Source of the DNA: Pseudomonas sp. M30-35
Lineage (GTDB): Bacteria; Pseudomonadota; Gammaproteobacteria; Pseudomonadales; Pseudomonadaceae
NCBI RefSeq assembly: GCF_002163625.1
Contig: NZ_CP020892.1
Coordinates: 4,340,001-4,404,000 of the forward strand
Direction of reading: 5' to 3'
Length of the DNA stretch: 64,000 bases
Position numbers and translations under genes: made by a program. Below, piece after piece: positions 1-6,772 of the stretch (positions are counted from its first letter, which is position 1; every line of letters begins with the position of its first letter). A model generated the notes under the pieces. That model had not been told where the DNA came from. It saw only the letters and a list, made by a program, of their open reading frames with translations, and did not search any database.

Positions 1-1
1 A

Positions 2-1150
2 CGCCCAGACCTCGACCGCACCTTTATGACCGAGCTGCTGGTTCCCCATAACTCACCCGTTATCGGCAAAACCCTTAGCGAAGCCAATCTCAATGGCGGT
101 AGCGGACTGCAAGTACTCAAACTGTTTCGCGCCGATCAAGAGTTCACTGAGCCAGCGCACGATACCCTGCTCGCCAATGGCGACCGCCTGGTACTCCACG
201 GCCAAGTCAAAAATGTAGTCGAGCTGCGCGAAACGGGTCACTTGTCGTTCAATCGCAGTGATGCCTTTGAAACCATTAGCAGCCACGATGTAATTCTCGC
301 CGAAGCCATCGTCGGCCGTAACTCACGCTACAGCCACCGGCCAATGCGTGACCTCGACTTGACCGCGCGCTACGGTATCGCTGTGCTTGCGGTGCATCGC
401 CAAGACGAAAATGTGCAGGGCAACCTGGATGACTTCGAGCTGCAGTTTGGTGATGTAATGCTGGTTGAAGGCACACCGGCACAGATCAAACGGTTCGCCG
501 ACAACGGCGAGTTGATCAGTCTTAACGCCGTACAGGAGCGCGCATTCCGCCGAGACAAAGCCCCAATCGCAATCATTGCAACTTTTGCGGTGATGATCCT
601 GGCCGCCTTTGGCGTGATGCCGATTGAGGGCCTGGCAATAATCGGTGCGGTCACAGTGCTGGCAACGCGCTGCCTGGACGTTGAGGATGCCTACAAAGCG
701 GTCGACTGGAAAATTCTCAGCCTGATTTTCGGCATGCTCGCCATCAGCATCGCCATGGACAAGGTCGGGCTGGTGAAAATATTGGTTGAGAGCATGATGG
801 GCTGGCTACCATGGGCCGGGCCGCTGATGATGCTTTCAATGCTTTATCTATTCACCTCGGTGCTCACCGAGATGCTCTCAAACAACGCAGTTGCGGTATT
901 GGTAACCCCCATCGCAATTGGCTTGGCGCAACACCTCGGCATCGACCCACGTGCCTTTGTGGTCGCCGTGATGTTTGCCGCCAGCGCCAGCTTTGCGACG
1001 CCAATTGGCTATCAAACCAACACCTTCGTGTATAACGCCGGTGGTTATCGTTTTACCGACTTTATGAAAGTCGGTATTCCGCTCAATCTATTGTTGTGGG
1101 TGGTGGCGACCTTGGTCATTCCACTGTTCTGGCCATTGGTTCCGGTCTGA
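2..1150 (+). CDS. SLC13-family sodium/anion transporter, 5'-truncated
   Basis: This is the C-terminal part of an inner-membrane transporter; the reading frame is open from base 2 and the true start lies outside the window. The visible protein begins inside a soluble TrkA-C (RCK_C)-like region. Two such copies cover roughly the first 170 residues, the second starting near VILAEAIVGRNSRY. After them come hydrophobic helices typical of the SLC13/DASS or CitMHS fold, with a late segment SNNAVAVLVTPIAIGL that resembles the SNN...TP substrate and sodium motif. Members with central TrkA-C domains are usually called sodium:sulfate or dicarboxylate symporters. The substrate cannot be read from sequence. 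The gene ends 74 bases before trxC. Confidence 0.85.
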   Translation, partial: RPDLDRTFMTELLVPHNSPVIGKTLSEANLNGGSGLQVLKLFRADQEFTEPAHDTLLANGDRLVLHGQVKNVVELRETGHLSFNRSDAFETISSHDVILAEAIVGRNSRYSHRPMRDLDLTARYGIAVLAVHRQDENVQGNLDDFELQFGDVMLVEGTPAQIKRFADNGELISLNAVQERAFRRDKAPIAIIATFAVMILAAFGVMPIEGLAIIGAVTVLATRCLDVEDAYKAVDWKILSLIFGMLAISIAMDKVGLVKILVESMMGWLPWAGPLMMLSMLYLFTSVLTEMLSNNAVAVLVTPIAIGLAQHLGIDPRAFVVAVMFAASASFATPIGYQTNTFVYNAGGYRFTDFMKVGIPLNLLLWVVATLVIPLFWPLVPV

Positions 1151-1224
1151 GCCACACGGATCTTCGCTTCCTTGAAAAGCGCCAGTGGCGGCCGCAAATA
1201 TAGGCAATAAACTTGGAGTCAATC

Positions 1225-1653
1225 ATGTCCAAACCACTGCTTATACCCTGCCCCAGCTGTAACGCCCTGAACCGCATCCCCAGCGAGCGCATCAGTGACA
1301 AGCCGAGCTGTGGCCGCTGCAAAGCAATGCTGCTAACCAGCGCGCCGATTGAACTGACTCAGGCCAACTTCGCCAGCCAGACCAAAGGCGACCTCCCATT
1401 ATTGGTCGATGTATGGGCCAGTTGGTGTGGCCCGTGCCAAGCATTTGCGCCAACGTTCAACCAGGCCGCCATCCAGTTACAGGGACAATACCGCCTGGGC
1501 AAACTCGACAGCGAAGCCAATCAGCAGTTAGCCGGACAACTGGCTATCCGCTCAATCCCGAGCCTGATTCTGTTTCGCCAAGGTAAAGAAGTGGCTCGTC
1601 AGAGCGGAGCGCTGGGGTTGGCGCAACTGCTGGCGTGGCTTAAAAACCACTAG
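1225..1653 (+). CDS. trxC: Thioredoxin 2 (TrxC), zinc-binding type
   Basis: A 142-residue cytoplasmic disulfide reductase. The N-terminus has two CxxC pairs (CPSC near residue 9, CGRC near residue 29) that bind zinc in TrxC and are absent from TrxA. The thioredoxin fold follows, with the active site WASWCGPC and the cis-proline stretch IRSIPSLILF. Length matches E. coli TrxC. An in-frame TTG exists 12 bases upstream, but the ATG is preceded by GGAG at a 6-base spacing, so I use the ATG. It is transcribed with its flanking genes but shows no overlap with them. OxyR control is known for trxC in E. coli; I saw no clear OxyR site here. Confidence 0.95.
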   Translation: MSKPLLIPCPSCNALNRIPSERISDKPSCGRCKAMLLTSAPIELTQANFASQTKGDLPLLVDVWASWCGPCQAFAPTFNQAAIQLQGQYRLGKLDSEANQQLAGQLAIRSIPSLILFRQGKEVARQSGALGLAQLLAWLKNH

Positions 1654-1794
1654 GGAACCCCTGAAGAACTATTGCAATGAAGCCCTATTGCCAGTTAATT
1701 GAGCACTGCGGTCAAGCCCAACGACAGATACGGTCAATTGCAACCTGACATCCAAGGTTTAGGCTAAGTGGCATATCTAGCATGAGGCCTAACC

Positions 1795-2238
1795 ATGTCA
1801 TTGCCGTTCGAGATAGCCCGCCAACTTACTGAAGAACAAATTGCCTTTGTTAAGCGCAGCGGCCTCAAGGCCGAAGCCCTCGAATCTGGTTTTGTCAGGC
1901 TACGCATGCCCATGGCTGGCAATCAAAATCACATCGGCAGCATGTACGCGGGTGCGCTGTTTACCCTTGCAGAAATTCCCGGAGGCGCGCTGTACCTCAC
2001 GAGCTTCGACGTCAAGCGCTTCTACCCCATAGTTAAAGAGATGAACCTGCGCTTTCGGCGCCCAGCTAAAGGTGATATCACTGTTGAAGCACGTTTAAGT
2101 GCAACTGAAATACAAAACTTGCAAGATGAAGCCCTACGTCTGGGAAAAGCCGAGTACATGCTGGAACTTCAGTTAAAGGACTCAGGCGGGGAAGTGGTCG
2201 CAGAAAGTCGTGGTCACTACCAGTTACGAACCCACTGA
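1795..2238 (+). CDS. Hotdog-fold thioesterase-like protein (DUF4442/PaaI type)
   Basis: A 147-residue single-domain protein with the hotdog fold of acyl-CoA thioesterases. The stretch NHIGSMYAGALFTLAE is the usual central helix with its G-S-x-x-x-G-A-L pattern, followed by the beta-sheet segment MNLRFRRPAKGDITVEARL. Proteins like this are annotated as DUF4442 or YiiD_C thioesterases; the acyl substrate is unknown. The ATG has GAGG at a 7-base spacing. A 141-base gap separates it from trxC, so it probably has its own promoter. It is not obviously tied to the acyl chemistry of the pigment cluster 2 kb away. Confidence 0.75.
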   Translation: MSLPFEIARQLTEEQIAFVKRSGLKAEALESGFVRLRMPMAGNQNHIGSMYAGALFTLAEIPGGALYLTSFDVKRFYPIVKEMNLRFRRPAKGDITVEARLSATEIQNLQDEALRLGKAEYMLELQLKDSGGEVVAESRGHYQLRTH

Positions 2239-2247
2239 CACATGACC

Positions 2248-2287
2248 TTGCTATAGGTCAAAAGACCAGCTAATTGATGGGTAATAA
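2248..2287 (+). promoter_or_regulatory. Candidate Anr/FNR-dependent promoter of the usp gene
   Basis: TTGCT-ATAG-GTCAA at 2248-2261 matches 8 of 10 conserved bases of the Anr/FNR box (TTGAT-N4-ATCAA). Its centre is 2254.5. A -10-like TAATAA lies at 2282-2287, giving a start near 2296, which puts the box at about -41.5, the class II activator position. Anaerobic, Anr-dependent induction is known for usp genes of P. aeruginosa. The site call is inference from spacing and match. Confidence 0.5.
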
Positions 2288-2315
2288 TAAAGCGAGTCGA
2301 CCGGAGAGTTCTTTA

Positions 2316-3113
2316 ATGACTGCACATATTCTTATTGCCCACGATTTAAGGGAAACCGCCGATCTCGCTTTGAGCAGGGCCGCTCAACTCGCCACGCAAC
2401 ATAGTGCCAAGTTAACCGTCCTGCACGTCCTTGACCCTGCGCAAAGCAAGCAGCAACACGAAGCGGCCAAGCTCACTTTAGATCACAGTCTGAGTAAGCT
2501 CGCGCCCAAAACGACGACATTGCGCATTCTCAGTGGCAAGCCCTCAGAGATAGTCTTGCAGCAAATCAACGAACTTGGCTGCGATTTACTGGTTCTCGGC
2601 GCACACCAATCGCGCCATGATTATTTTTCCGGCACCAGCCTCGACCGAATCGCCCGGCGCAGCAACGTTCCTATGCTGATTGTCGCGCGCAATGATGTGA
2701 AACCCTATAAGCGCTCGCTGGCCGCCATCGACTTCTCAGTCTGCGCCTGTTGTGCCCTTAGCAAAGCCTACGACCTGCTGCCTAGCTCAGCCGAACTGCA
2801 CGCCTTGCATGTATTCGAGCCAGATAAAGGCAACGCTAAACAGATTGAACTGCAACTACAAACCCAGAGCGCATTGATCGACCAGCTAATGGAAGATGAA
2901 GCACTCAAACTACCGCCAAACGGCCCTAAACTAAGCCACTCGGTGCAGCAAGGCAGTATTCTAAGAGCGTTGCAGGAACAGCTTAATAACCGCCGGGCTG
3001 AGTTAATGGTGCTCGGTAGCCATGGTCGAAGTGCATTGTCACAAGCGCTGCTGGGTAGCCTTGCCCAGCATTTTCTGCACAAAGCCCCCTGCGATATCTT
3101 TGTTGTGCGCTAG
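2316..3113 (+). CDS. Universal stress protein with two Usp domains
   Basis: A 265-residue cytoplasmic stress protein built of two tandem UspA domains, residues about 3-130 and 135-265. The first reads HILIAHDLRETADLALSRA and ends SNVPMLIVAR; the second ends GSHGRSALSQALLGSLAQHF, the G-x2-G-x9-G(S/T) nucleotide-binding pattern. An upstream in-frame ATG at 2277 exists, but the ATG at 2316 has GGAGAG at 8-9 bases and starts right at the domain. Its position next to parA matches PA5027 (UspO, from memory), one of the Anr-controlled stress proteins that help survival without oxygen. The gene converges on parA. Confidence 0.92.
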   Translation: MTAHILIAHDLRETADLALSRAAQLATQHSAKLTVLHVLDPAQSKQQHEAAKLTLDHSLSKLAPKTTTLRILSGKPSEIVLQQINELGCDLLVLGAHQSRHDYFSGTSLDRIARRSNVPMLIVARNDVKPYKRSLAAIDFSVCACCALSKAYDLLPSSAELHALHVFEPDKGNAKQIELQLQTQSALIDQLMEDEALKLPPNGPKLSHSVQQGSILRALQEQLNNRRAELMVLGSHGRSALSQALLGSLAQHFLHKAPCDIFVVR

Positions 3114-3130
3114 TATTTTCGAGTCATAAA

Positions 3131-3154
3131 AAAAGCGCCTTGCCGGCGCTTTTT
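3131..3154. terminator. Bidirectional intrinsic terminator between usp and parA
   Basis: AAAAGCGCC-TTGCC-GGCGCTTTT forms a 9-base stem with A and T runs on either side, so it can end transcription of both convergent genes. Confidence 0.88.
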
Positions 3155-3169
3155 GTTTACTTGGCAGGC

Positions 3170-3943
3170 TTAATCAGCGCTATTGAGCAAGTCGTGCAGC
3201 TCAACAAACTGTTGAGTCAACTTATGCCGGGGCTCCAGGTAGATCAGCGGCATGCAGGCTTGATGCGACTCACGCATTTTCACCGAACTCATCAGGTTAA
3301 TCGGCAGCACAGGTAAACCTTCGGCAACCAACTCATCAAGCAGCTGCTGCGGCAAGGTTGCGCGCGGCTGGAACTGATTGACCACAATGCCTTCGACTTC
3401 GAGACCCTCGTTGTGATCTTCCTTCAGCTCTTCAATTTCCTGCAATAAGCCATACAGAGCATTACGCGAGAAACTGTCACAATCGAACGGAATAAGTACT
3501 CGATCAGCGGCAATAAGCGCTGAAACTGTATAAAAATTCAAAGCTGGCGGCGTATCGAGGTAAATCCGCTCATAATCTTCAGACAAGTCTTCGAGCAGCT
3601 TTCGCAGCTTGTTGATCTTATGCTTGGCCTCAAGCTTGGGCTGCAGATCTGCAAGCTCAGCCGTGGCAGTAATTACATGCAGATTATCGAACGGGGTTTC
3701 ATAAATATCGACCTTGGCCTTTCTGGAAAAAGCCCCACCGGACAATGTCTGATTGAAGAATTCGGAGATACCCAACGGGATTTCACTGCCCGTCAATCCC
3801 GTGAGGTAATGGGTCGAGTTTGCTTGCGCATCAAGGTCAATCAACAACGTCCGATAACCTTGGGAGGCACTCACCGCCGCTAAATTGCACGCGATACTGG
3901 ATTTACCAACACCGCCCTTCTGGTTAAACACCACACGTCGCAT
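3170..3943 (-). CDS. Orphan ParA-family ATPase
   Basis: A 257-residue MinD/ParA-type P-loop ATPase. The deviant Walker A KGGVGKSS stands at residues 9-16, the A' motif LLIDLDAQANS at about 33-43, and Walker B IYLDTPPAL in the middle. There is no parB or parS-like element beside it, so it is not the chromosome partition pair; orphan ParAs position other cargo such as chemotaxis arrays, flagella or carboxysomes. Its cargo is unknown. An in-frame ATG ten codons upstream is possible, but homologues as I recall them start MRRVVFNQKGG, which is used here. It converges with usp and diverges from the pigment cluster. Confidence 0.88.
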   Translation of the reverse strand: MRRVVFNQKGGVGKSSIACNLAAVSASQGYRTLLIDLDAQANSTHYLTGLTGSEIPLGISEFFNQTLSGGAFSRKAKVDIYETPFDNLHVITATAELADLQPKLEAKHKINKLRKLLEDLSEDYERIYLDTPPALNFYTVSALIAADRVLIPFDCDSFSRNALYGLLQEIEELKEDHNEGLEVEGIVVNQFQPRATLPQQLLDELVAEGLPVLPINLMSSVKMRESHQACMPLIYLEPRHKLTQQFVELHDLLNSAD

Positions 3944-4093
3944 GTTAATTGCCCCCAATCCCTGAATAGCCATGAATTTTAGCGAAATTACATTACAAGG
4001 CTGATGTAACCTAGCATCTCAGTGTAATCGTTCAAAAATAATTAACGTCAAGGTTTGCGCAAGCTTCGTGCCATCTAGATAATGCCACCACTT

Positions 4094-4113
4094 TGCCAGA
4101 TAGGCTTCTGGCA
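4094..4113. promoter_or_regulatory. Inverted repeat in the parA-pigment cluster intergenic region
   Basis: TGCCAGA-TAGGCT-TCTGGCA is a perfect 7-base dyad with a 6-base spacer, about 115 bases before the first pigment gene and 150 before parA on the other strand. No regulator gene sits in the cluster. The dyad could be an operator for an outside regulator. Nothing else clear, such as a strong -35/-10 pair, was seen in this 282-base gap. Confidence 0.3.
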
Positions 4114-4225
4114 CCCCTACTCCAGTTGCTCCTGACGATAATTGGTTTTTGCCCGCAAACTATGTCCAGCTGCAGGCAGCTTTAACGGACAAGGATGTCT
4201 CAAAGGCTAGGTATTTCCTTCCGTG

Positions 4226-4936
4226 ATGCACTTCAACATAGAACAGTGGCGTGCCTGGGCCCCGACCCTGGAAAGCACGCATCAGTGGCATGAGTGGAGC
4301 CGGGCCCCTGTACGCGTGCTCGATGAGCAGCAACAGCCCGATGTCAGCTTCATTGCACCGATGCAACGCAGACGCCTGAGCCGTCTGGCACGGATGGTCT
4401 TTAATGTCGCGTGGCCATTAGCCGAATCATACCCGGCCCTACCGCTGATTTTTGCCTCACGCCACGGTGAAACCCCGCGTACATTGGCCCTACTTAACGA
4501 CCTTGCGCACAATGAGCCGCTGTCGCCCACTCAATTTAGTTTATCGGTCCATAACGCGATTATCGGTCAATGGTCGATATTACGCGGCGACACCAGCGAA
4601 ATGACCGCTCTCGCCGCCTCCAGAGACAGCCTTGAACACGCCGTGCAAGAGGCGTGCTTATTGCTCAATGAAGGCGCACCTGCAGTATTGCTGGTAATTG
4701 CCGAAGAATCCCCTCCGGCTATCTATACACCGTTTATCGACGACATCCCCTTTGCCTACGCCGTTGGGCTTTTACTCAAACCCGGCGACGACTGGCAGTT
4801 ACAACTGCGCGCGGGAGATGGCCCAATTAGCGAATGGCCACACGCCTTAAGTTTGCTCAGCGCACTATGCAATGGCCAAGACTTCACCCACTATTGGAAT
4901 AGACGGCAATGGACGTGGTCACGCAAGCCAAACTAA
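4226..4936 (+). CDS. apeC: Aryl polyene chain-length-factor-like ketosynthase subunit (ApeC-type)
   Basis: A 236-residue protein of the short Ketoacyl-synt_2 family, the CLF-like partner of the ketosynthase ApeO. In the characterised Xenorhabdus system the two form a KS:CLF heterodimer that sets polyene length. The visible signature is the N-terminus FNIEQWRAWAPTL, the FASRHGE stretch, and FSLSVHNAIIGQWSI, where an active KS would carry the catalytic Cys region. There is no Cys-His-His triad, so no catalysis of its own is expected. GTG then ATG stand back to back at 4223 and 4226; no good ribosome site marks either. First gene of the cluster, overlapping the next by 28 bases. Confidence 0.85.
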   Translation: MHFNIEQWRAWAPTLESTHQWHEWSRAPVRVLDEQQQPDVSFIAPMQRRRLSRLARMVFNVAWPLAESYPALPLIFASRHGETPRTLALLNDLAHNEPLSPTQFSLSVHNAIIGQWSILRGDTSEMTALAASRDSLEHAVQEACLLLNEGAPAVLLVIAEESPPAIYTPFIDDIPFAYAVGLLLKPGDDWQLQLRAGDGPISEWPHALSLLSALCNGQDFTHYWNRRQWTWSRKPN

Positions 4937-5724
4937 GCCCGCACAGCCCGCCATATGCTTGGCGCCTTGTGGCCACAGCCTTGTGCTTCATCCTGTTTGG
5001 AATAGGTGGAGTATTGCTCAGCGCTGTGGTCTTCCCGATATTGATGCTAATGCCGGGCGATGCCAAAGCGCAGCGGATACGAGTCCGGCGAGCCATCAGC
5101 TTGAGCTTCCACTGGTTTGTTCAACTGATGTTCCGCAGCGGTGTACTTACTTACAGCATTGAAGGCGCGGATCGTCTGGGTAAACCTGGGCAAATGGTCA
5201 TTGCCAACCATCCGTCACTGATTGATGTGGTGGTGTTGATCTCGTTAATTCGCGACGCCAACTGCGTGGTCAAACAAAGCCTGTGGAAAAACCCGTGCAT
5301 GCGGGGTCCAATCCGGGCGGCGGAGTACATCAGCAACAGCGGCAGTATGGAAATGCTTGATGAAGCGGCTGCTGCATTGCAAAGCGGACAGTGCTTGATT
5401 GTATTTCCTGAAGGCACCCGCACCACGCCCGGACACCCCCCCAACTTTCATCGCGGAGCAGCGGCCATCGCCATCCGCGGCGCACAGACAATCACCCCGG
5501 TAACAATCAGTGTCTCGCCAACCACACTAACCAAAGCGGAGCCTTGGTACAGCATTCCTGCCCGGCGGTTTCACTTTCAGCTGCAGGTTGGCCCAGATAT
5601 CGATCCAAAACAATTCAAGGCATCTGCCCCTGCGCCGATAGCTTCACGCAAGCTCAATGACTACTTACACCAATACTTTATTAAGGAGCTCGCAACAGAT
5701 GAGCGAACTGCAACTCGAAATTAA
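4909..5724 (+). CDS. apeD: Lysophospholipid acyltransferase-family protein (ApeD-type)
   Basis: A 271-residue membrane acyltransferase of the PlsC/LPLAT superfamily. One N-terminal hydrophobic helix (residues about 20-45) precedes the catalytic block NHPSLID (HX4D) and the acceptor-binding block VFPEGTRT. It belongs to the conserved APE set and is thought to acylate a glycerol or glycan carrier to which the polyene becomes attached; the true acceptor is not known. It starts inside the 3' end of the CLF gene and runs 26 bases into the first carrier protein gene, so the genes are probably translationally coupled. Confidence 0.85.
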   Translation: MDVVTQAKLSPHSPPYAWRLVATALCFILFGIGGVLLSAVVFPILMLMPGDAKAQRIRVRRAISLSFHWFVQLMFRSGVLTYSIEGADRLGKPGQMVIANHPSLIDVVVLISLIRDANCVVKQSLWKNPCMRGPIRAAEYISNSGSMEMLDEAAAALQSGQCLIVFPEGTRTTPGHPPNFHRGAAAIAIRGAQTITPVTISVSPTTLTKAEPWYSIPARRFHFQLQVGPDIDPKQFKASAPAPIASRKLNDYLHQYFIKELATDERTATRN

Positions 5725-5959
5725 GAATTTGATCATAGATTCACTGGGGCTTGAAGACATGTCCGCAGAGGACATCGATACTGATCAACCGCTATTCGGT
5801 GATGGCCTTGGGCTCGACTCGGTAGATGCACTTGAATTGGGACTGGCCATTCAAAAGCGCTTCGGTATCAAAATCGATGCGGAAGACAAGGACACCCGTC
5901 AACACTTCGCCAACGTTGCCAACCTGGCGGCTTTTGTATCTGCACGTCAGGCCGTTTGA
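5699..5959 (+). CDS. apeE: Acyl carrier protein 1 of the aryl polyene cluster
   Basis: An 86-residue carrier protein. Ser41 in GLGLDSVDALEL is the phosphopantetheine site, with the usual DSxD/E context. The upstream ATG of the open frame would add 14 residues unlike a carrier protein, while the chosen ATG has AAGGAG at a 10-base spacing and starts MSELQLEIKNLI. Together with the next gene it gives the two carriers seen in APE clusters, where one carries the starter and the growing chain. It overlaps the acyltransferase gene by 26 bases. Confidence 0.92.
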   Translation: MSELQLEIKNLIIDSLGLEDMSAEDIDTDQPLFGDGLGLDSVDALELGLAIQKRFGIKIDAEDKDTRQHFANVANLAAFVSARQAV

Positions 5960-5972
5960 GAGCGTTAATAGC

Positions 5973-6230
5973 ATGCAAAATCGTGATGAAATATTTAACA
6001 CACTGCGCGATTCCCTCGTTGAGTTGTTCGAACTCGACGCAGCGGATATCAACCTGAATGCCAATCTCTACCAGGACTTAGAAATCGACAGCATCGATGC
6101 GGTCGATTTAATTGATCACATCAAACGTAAAACCGGCAAGAAAATCGCCGCCGATGAATTCAAATCGGTACGCACTGTAGGTGACGTGGTCGAGGCCGTG
6201 TTCAAGCTGGTTAACCCAGAGCCCGCATGA
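5973..6230 (+). CDS. apeF: Acyl carrier protein 2 of the aryl polyene cluster
   Basis: An 85-residue carrier protein with phosphopantetheine site Ser40 in LEIDSIDAVDLIDHI. The body is closer to ordinary fatty-acid ACP than the first carrier. The start ATG is 13 bases after the first carrier's stop, and the far-upstream start of the open frame would cover that whole gene, so it is rejected. In the characterised type II APE synthase two ACPs exist with different preferred partners; which one is loaded with the aryl starter here cannot be decided from sequence. The stop overlaps the next start (ATGA). Confidence 0.92.
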   Translation: MQNRDEIFNTLRDSLVELFELDAADINLNANLYQDLEIDSIDAVDLIDHIKRKTGKKIAADEFKSVRTVGDVVEAVFKLVNPEPA

Positions 6231-6772
6231 GCCGCCTGCTAGGCCTGATCTTGCTATTGGCCGGACTGGCATATCCATTTGCGGTGTATTACGGCATTGA
6301 GCATTTATCACCGCGTGTATTTGCCGCGTTGCTCGGTGGCTTGTGGCTCGCCCGACTCCTGCTTGGCGAACAACGCCCGGGCGGACGCTGGATGGCGCTG
6401 GCCGCACTGCTCTTTTGCGCACTACTTGGTGTCGCGGGTGCACCTGCATTGCTGCGCTGGTATCCAGTGCTGTTAAGCGCCATGTTACTGAGCCTGTTTG
6501 TGCTGAGCCTTGAATTCGGGCCGCCAATTGCTGAACGCCTCGCGCGTTTACGCGAGCCTGACTTGCCCGCTGTAGCCGTGCGTTACACCCGCAAAGTGAC
6601 TCAGGTATGGGCAGTATTTTTCTTGTGTAACGGCTTGATCGCAACAGCATTGACGTTATGGGCACCGCTGTCATGGTGGACGCTGTACAACGGCTTAATT
6701 TCCTATTTATTGATGGGACTACTATTCGCTGCGGAATGGTTAGTTCGCCAACGTGTAAGGAAATTCGCATGA
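6227..6772 (+). CDS. apeG: Aryl polyene cluster integral membrane protein (COG4648-like, ApeG-type)
   Basis: A 181-residue inner-membrane protein with about five hydrophobic segments, e.g. LLGLILLLAGLAYPFAVYYG at the N-terminus and a tandem helical pair near 60-90. It matches the COG4648 family of predicted membrane proteins that is always found in APE and xanthomonadin clusters. No catalytic motif is visible and its job is unknown; it might anchor the synthase or take part in transfer to the lipid acceptor. Start and stop overlap both neighbours by 4 bases. Confidence 0.8.
   Translation: MSRLLGLILLLAGLAYPFAVYYGIEHLSPRVFAALLGGLWLARLLLGEQRPGGRWMALAALLFCALLGVAGAPALLRWYPVLLSAMLLSLFVLSLEFGPPIAERLARLREPDLPAVAVRYTRKVTQVWAVFFLCNGLIATALTLWAPLSWWTLYNGLISYLLMGLLFAAEWLVRQRVRKFA

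Noticed and set aside
2274..2287. TTGAT-GGGT-AATAA as the Anr box for usp
   Set aside because: The right half matches only 3 of 5 bases and the position is too near the gene; the site at 2248 fits better.
2283..2290. AATAATAA upstream of usp as a Crc/Hfq site
   Set aside because: It coincides with the best -10 position relative to the Anr-type box, and would lie upstream of the predicted transcript start.
4111..4131. TGGCAC...TTGC in front of the pigment cluster as a sigma-54 promoter
   Set aside because: The two halves are too far apart for the fixed 10-base distance between the GG and GC cores.
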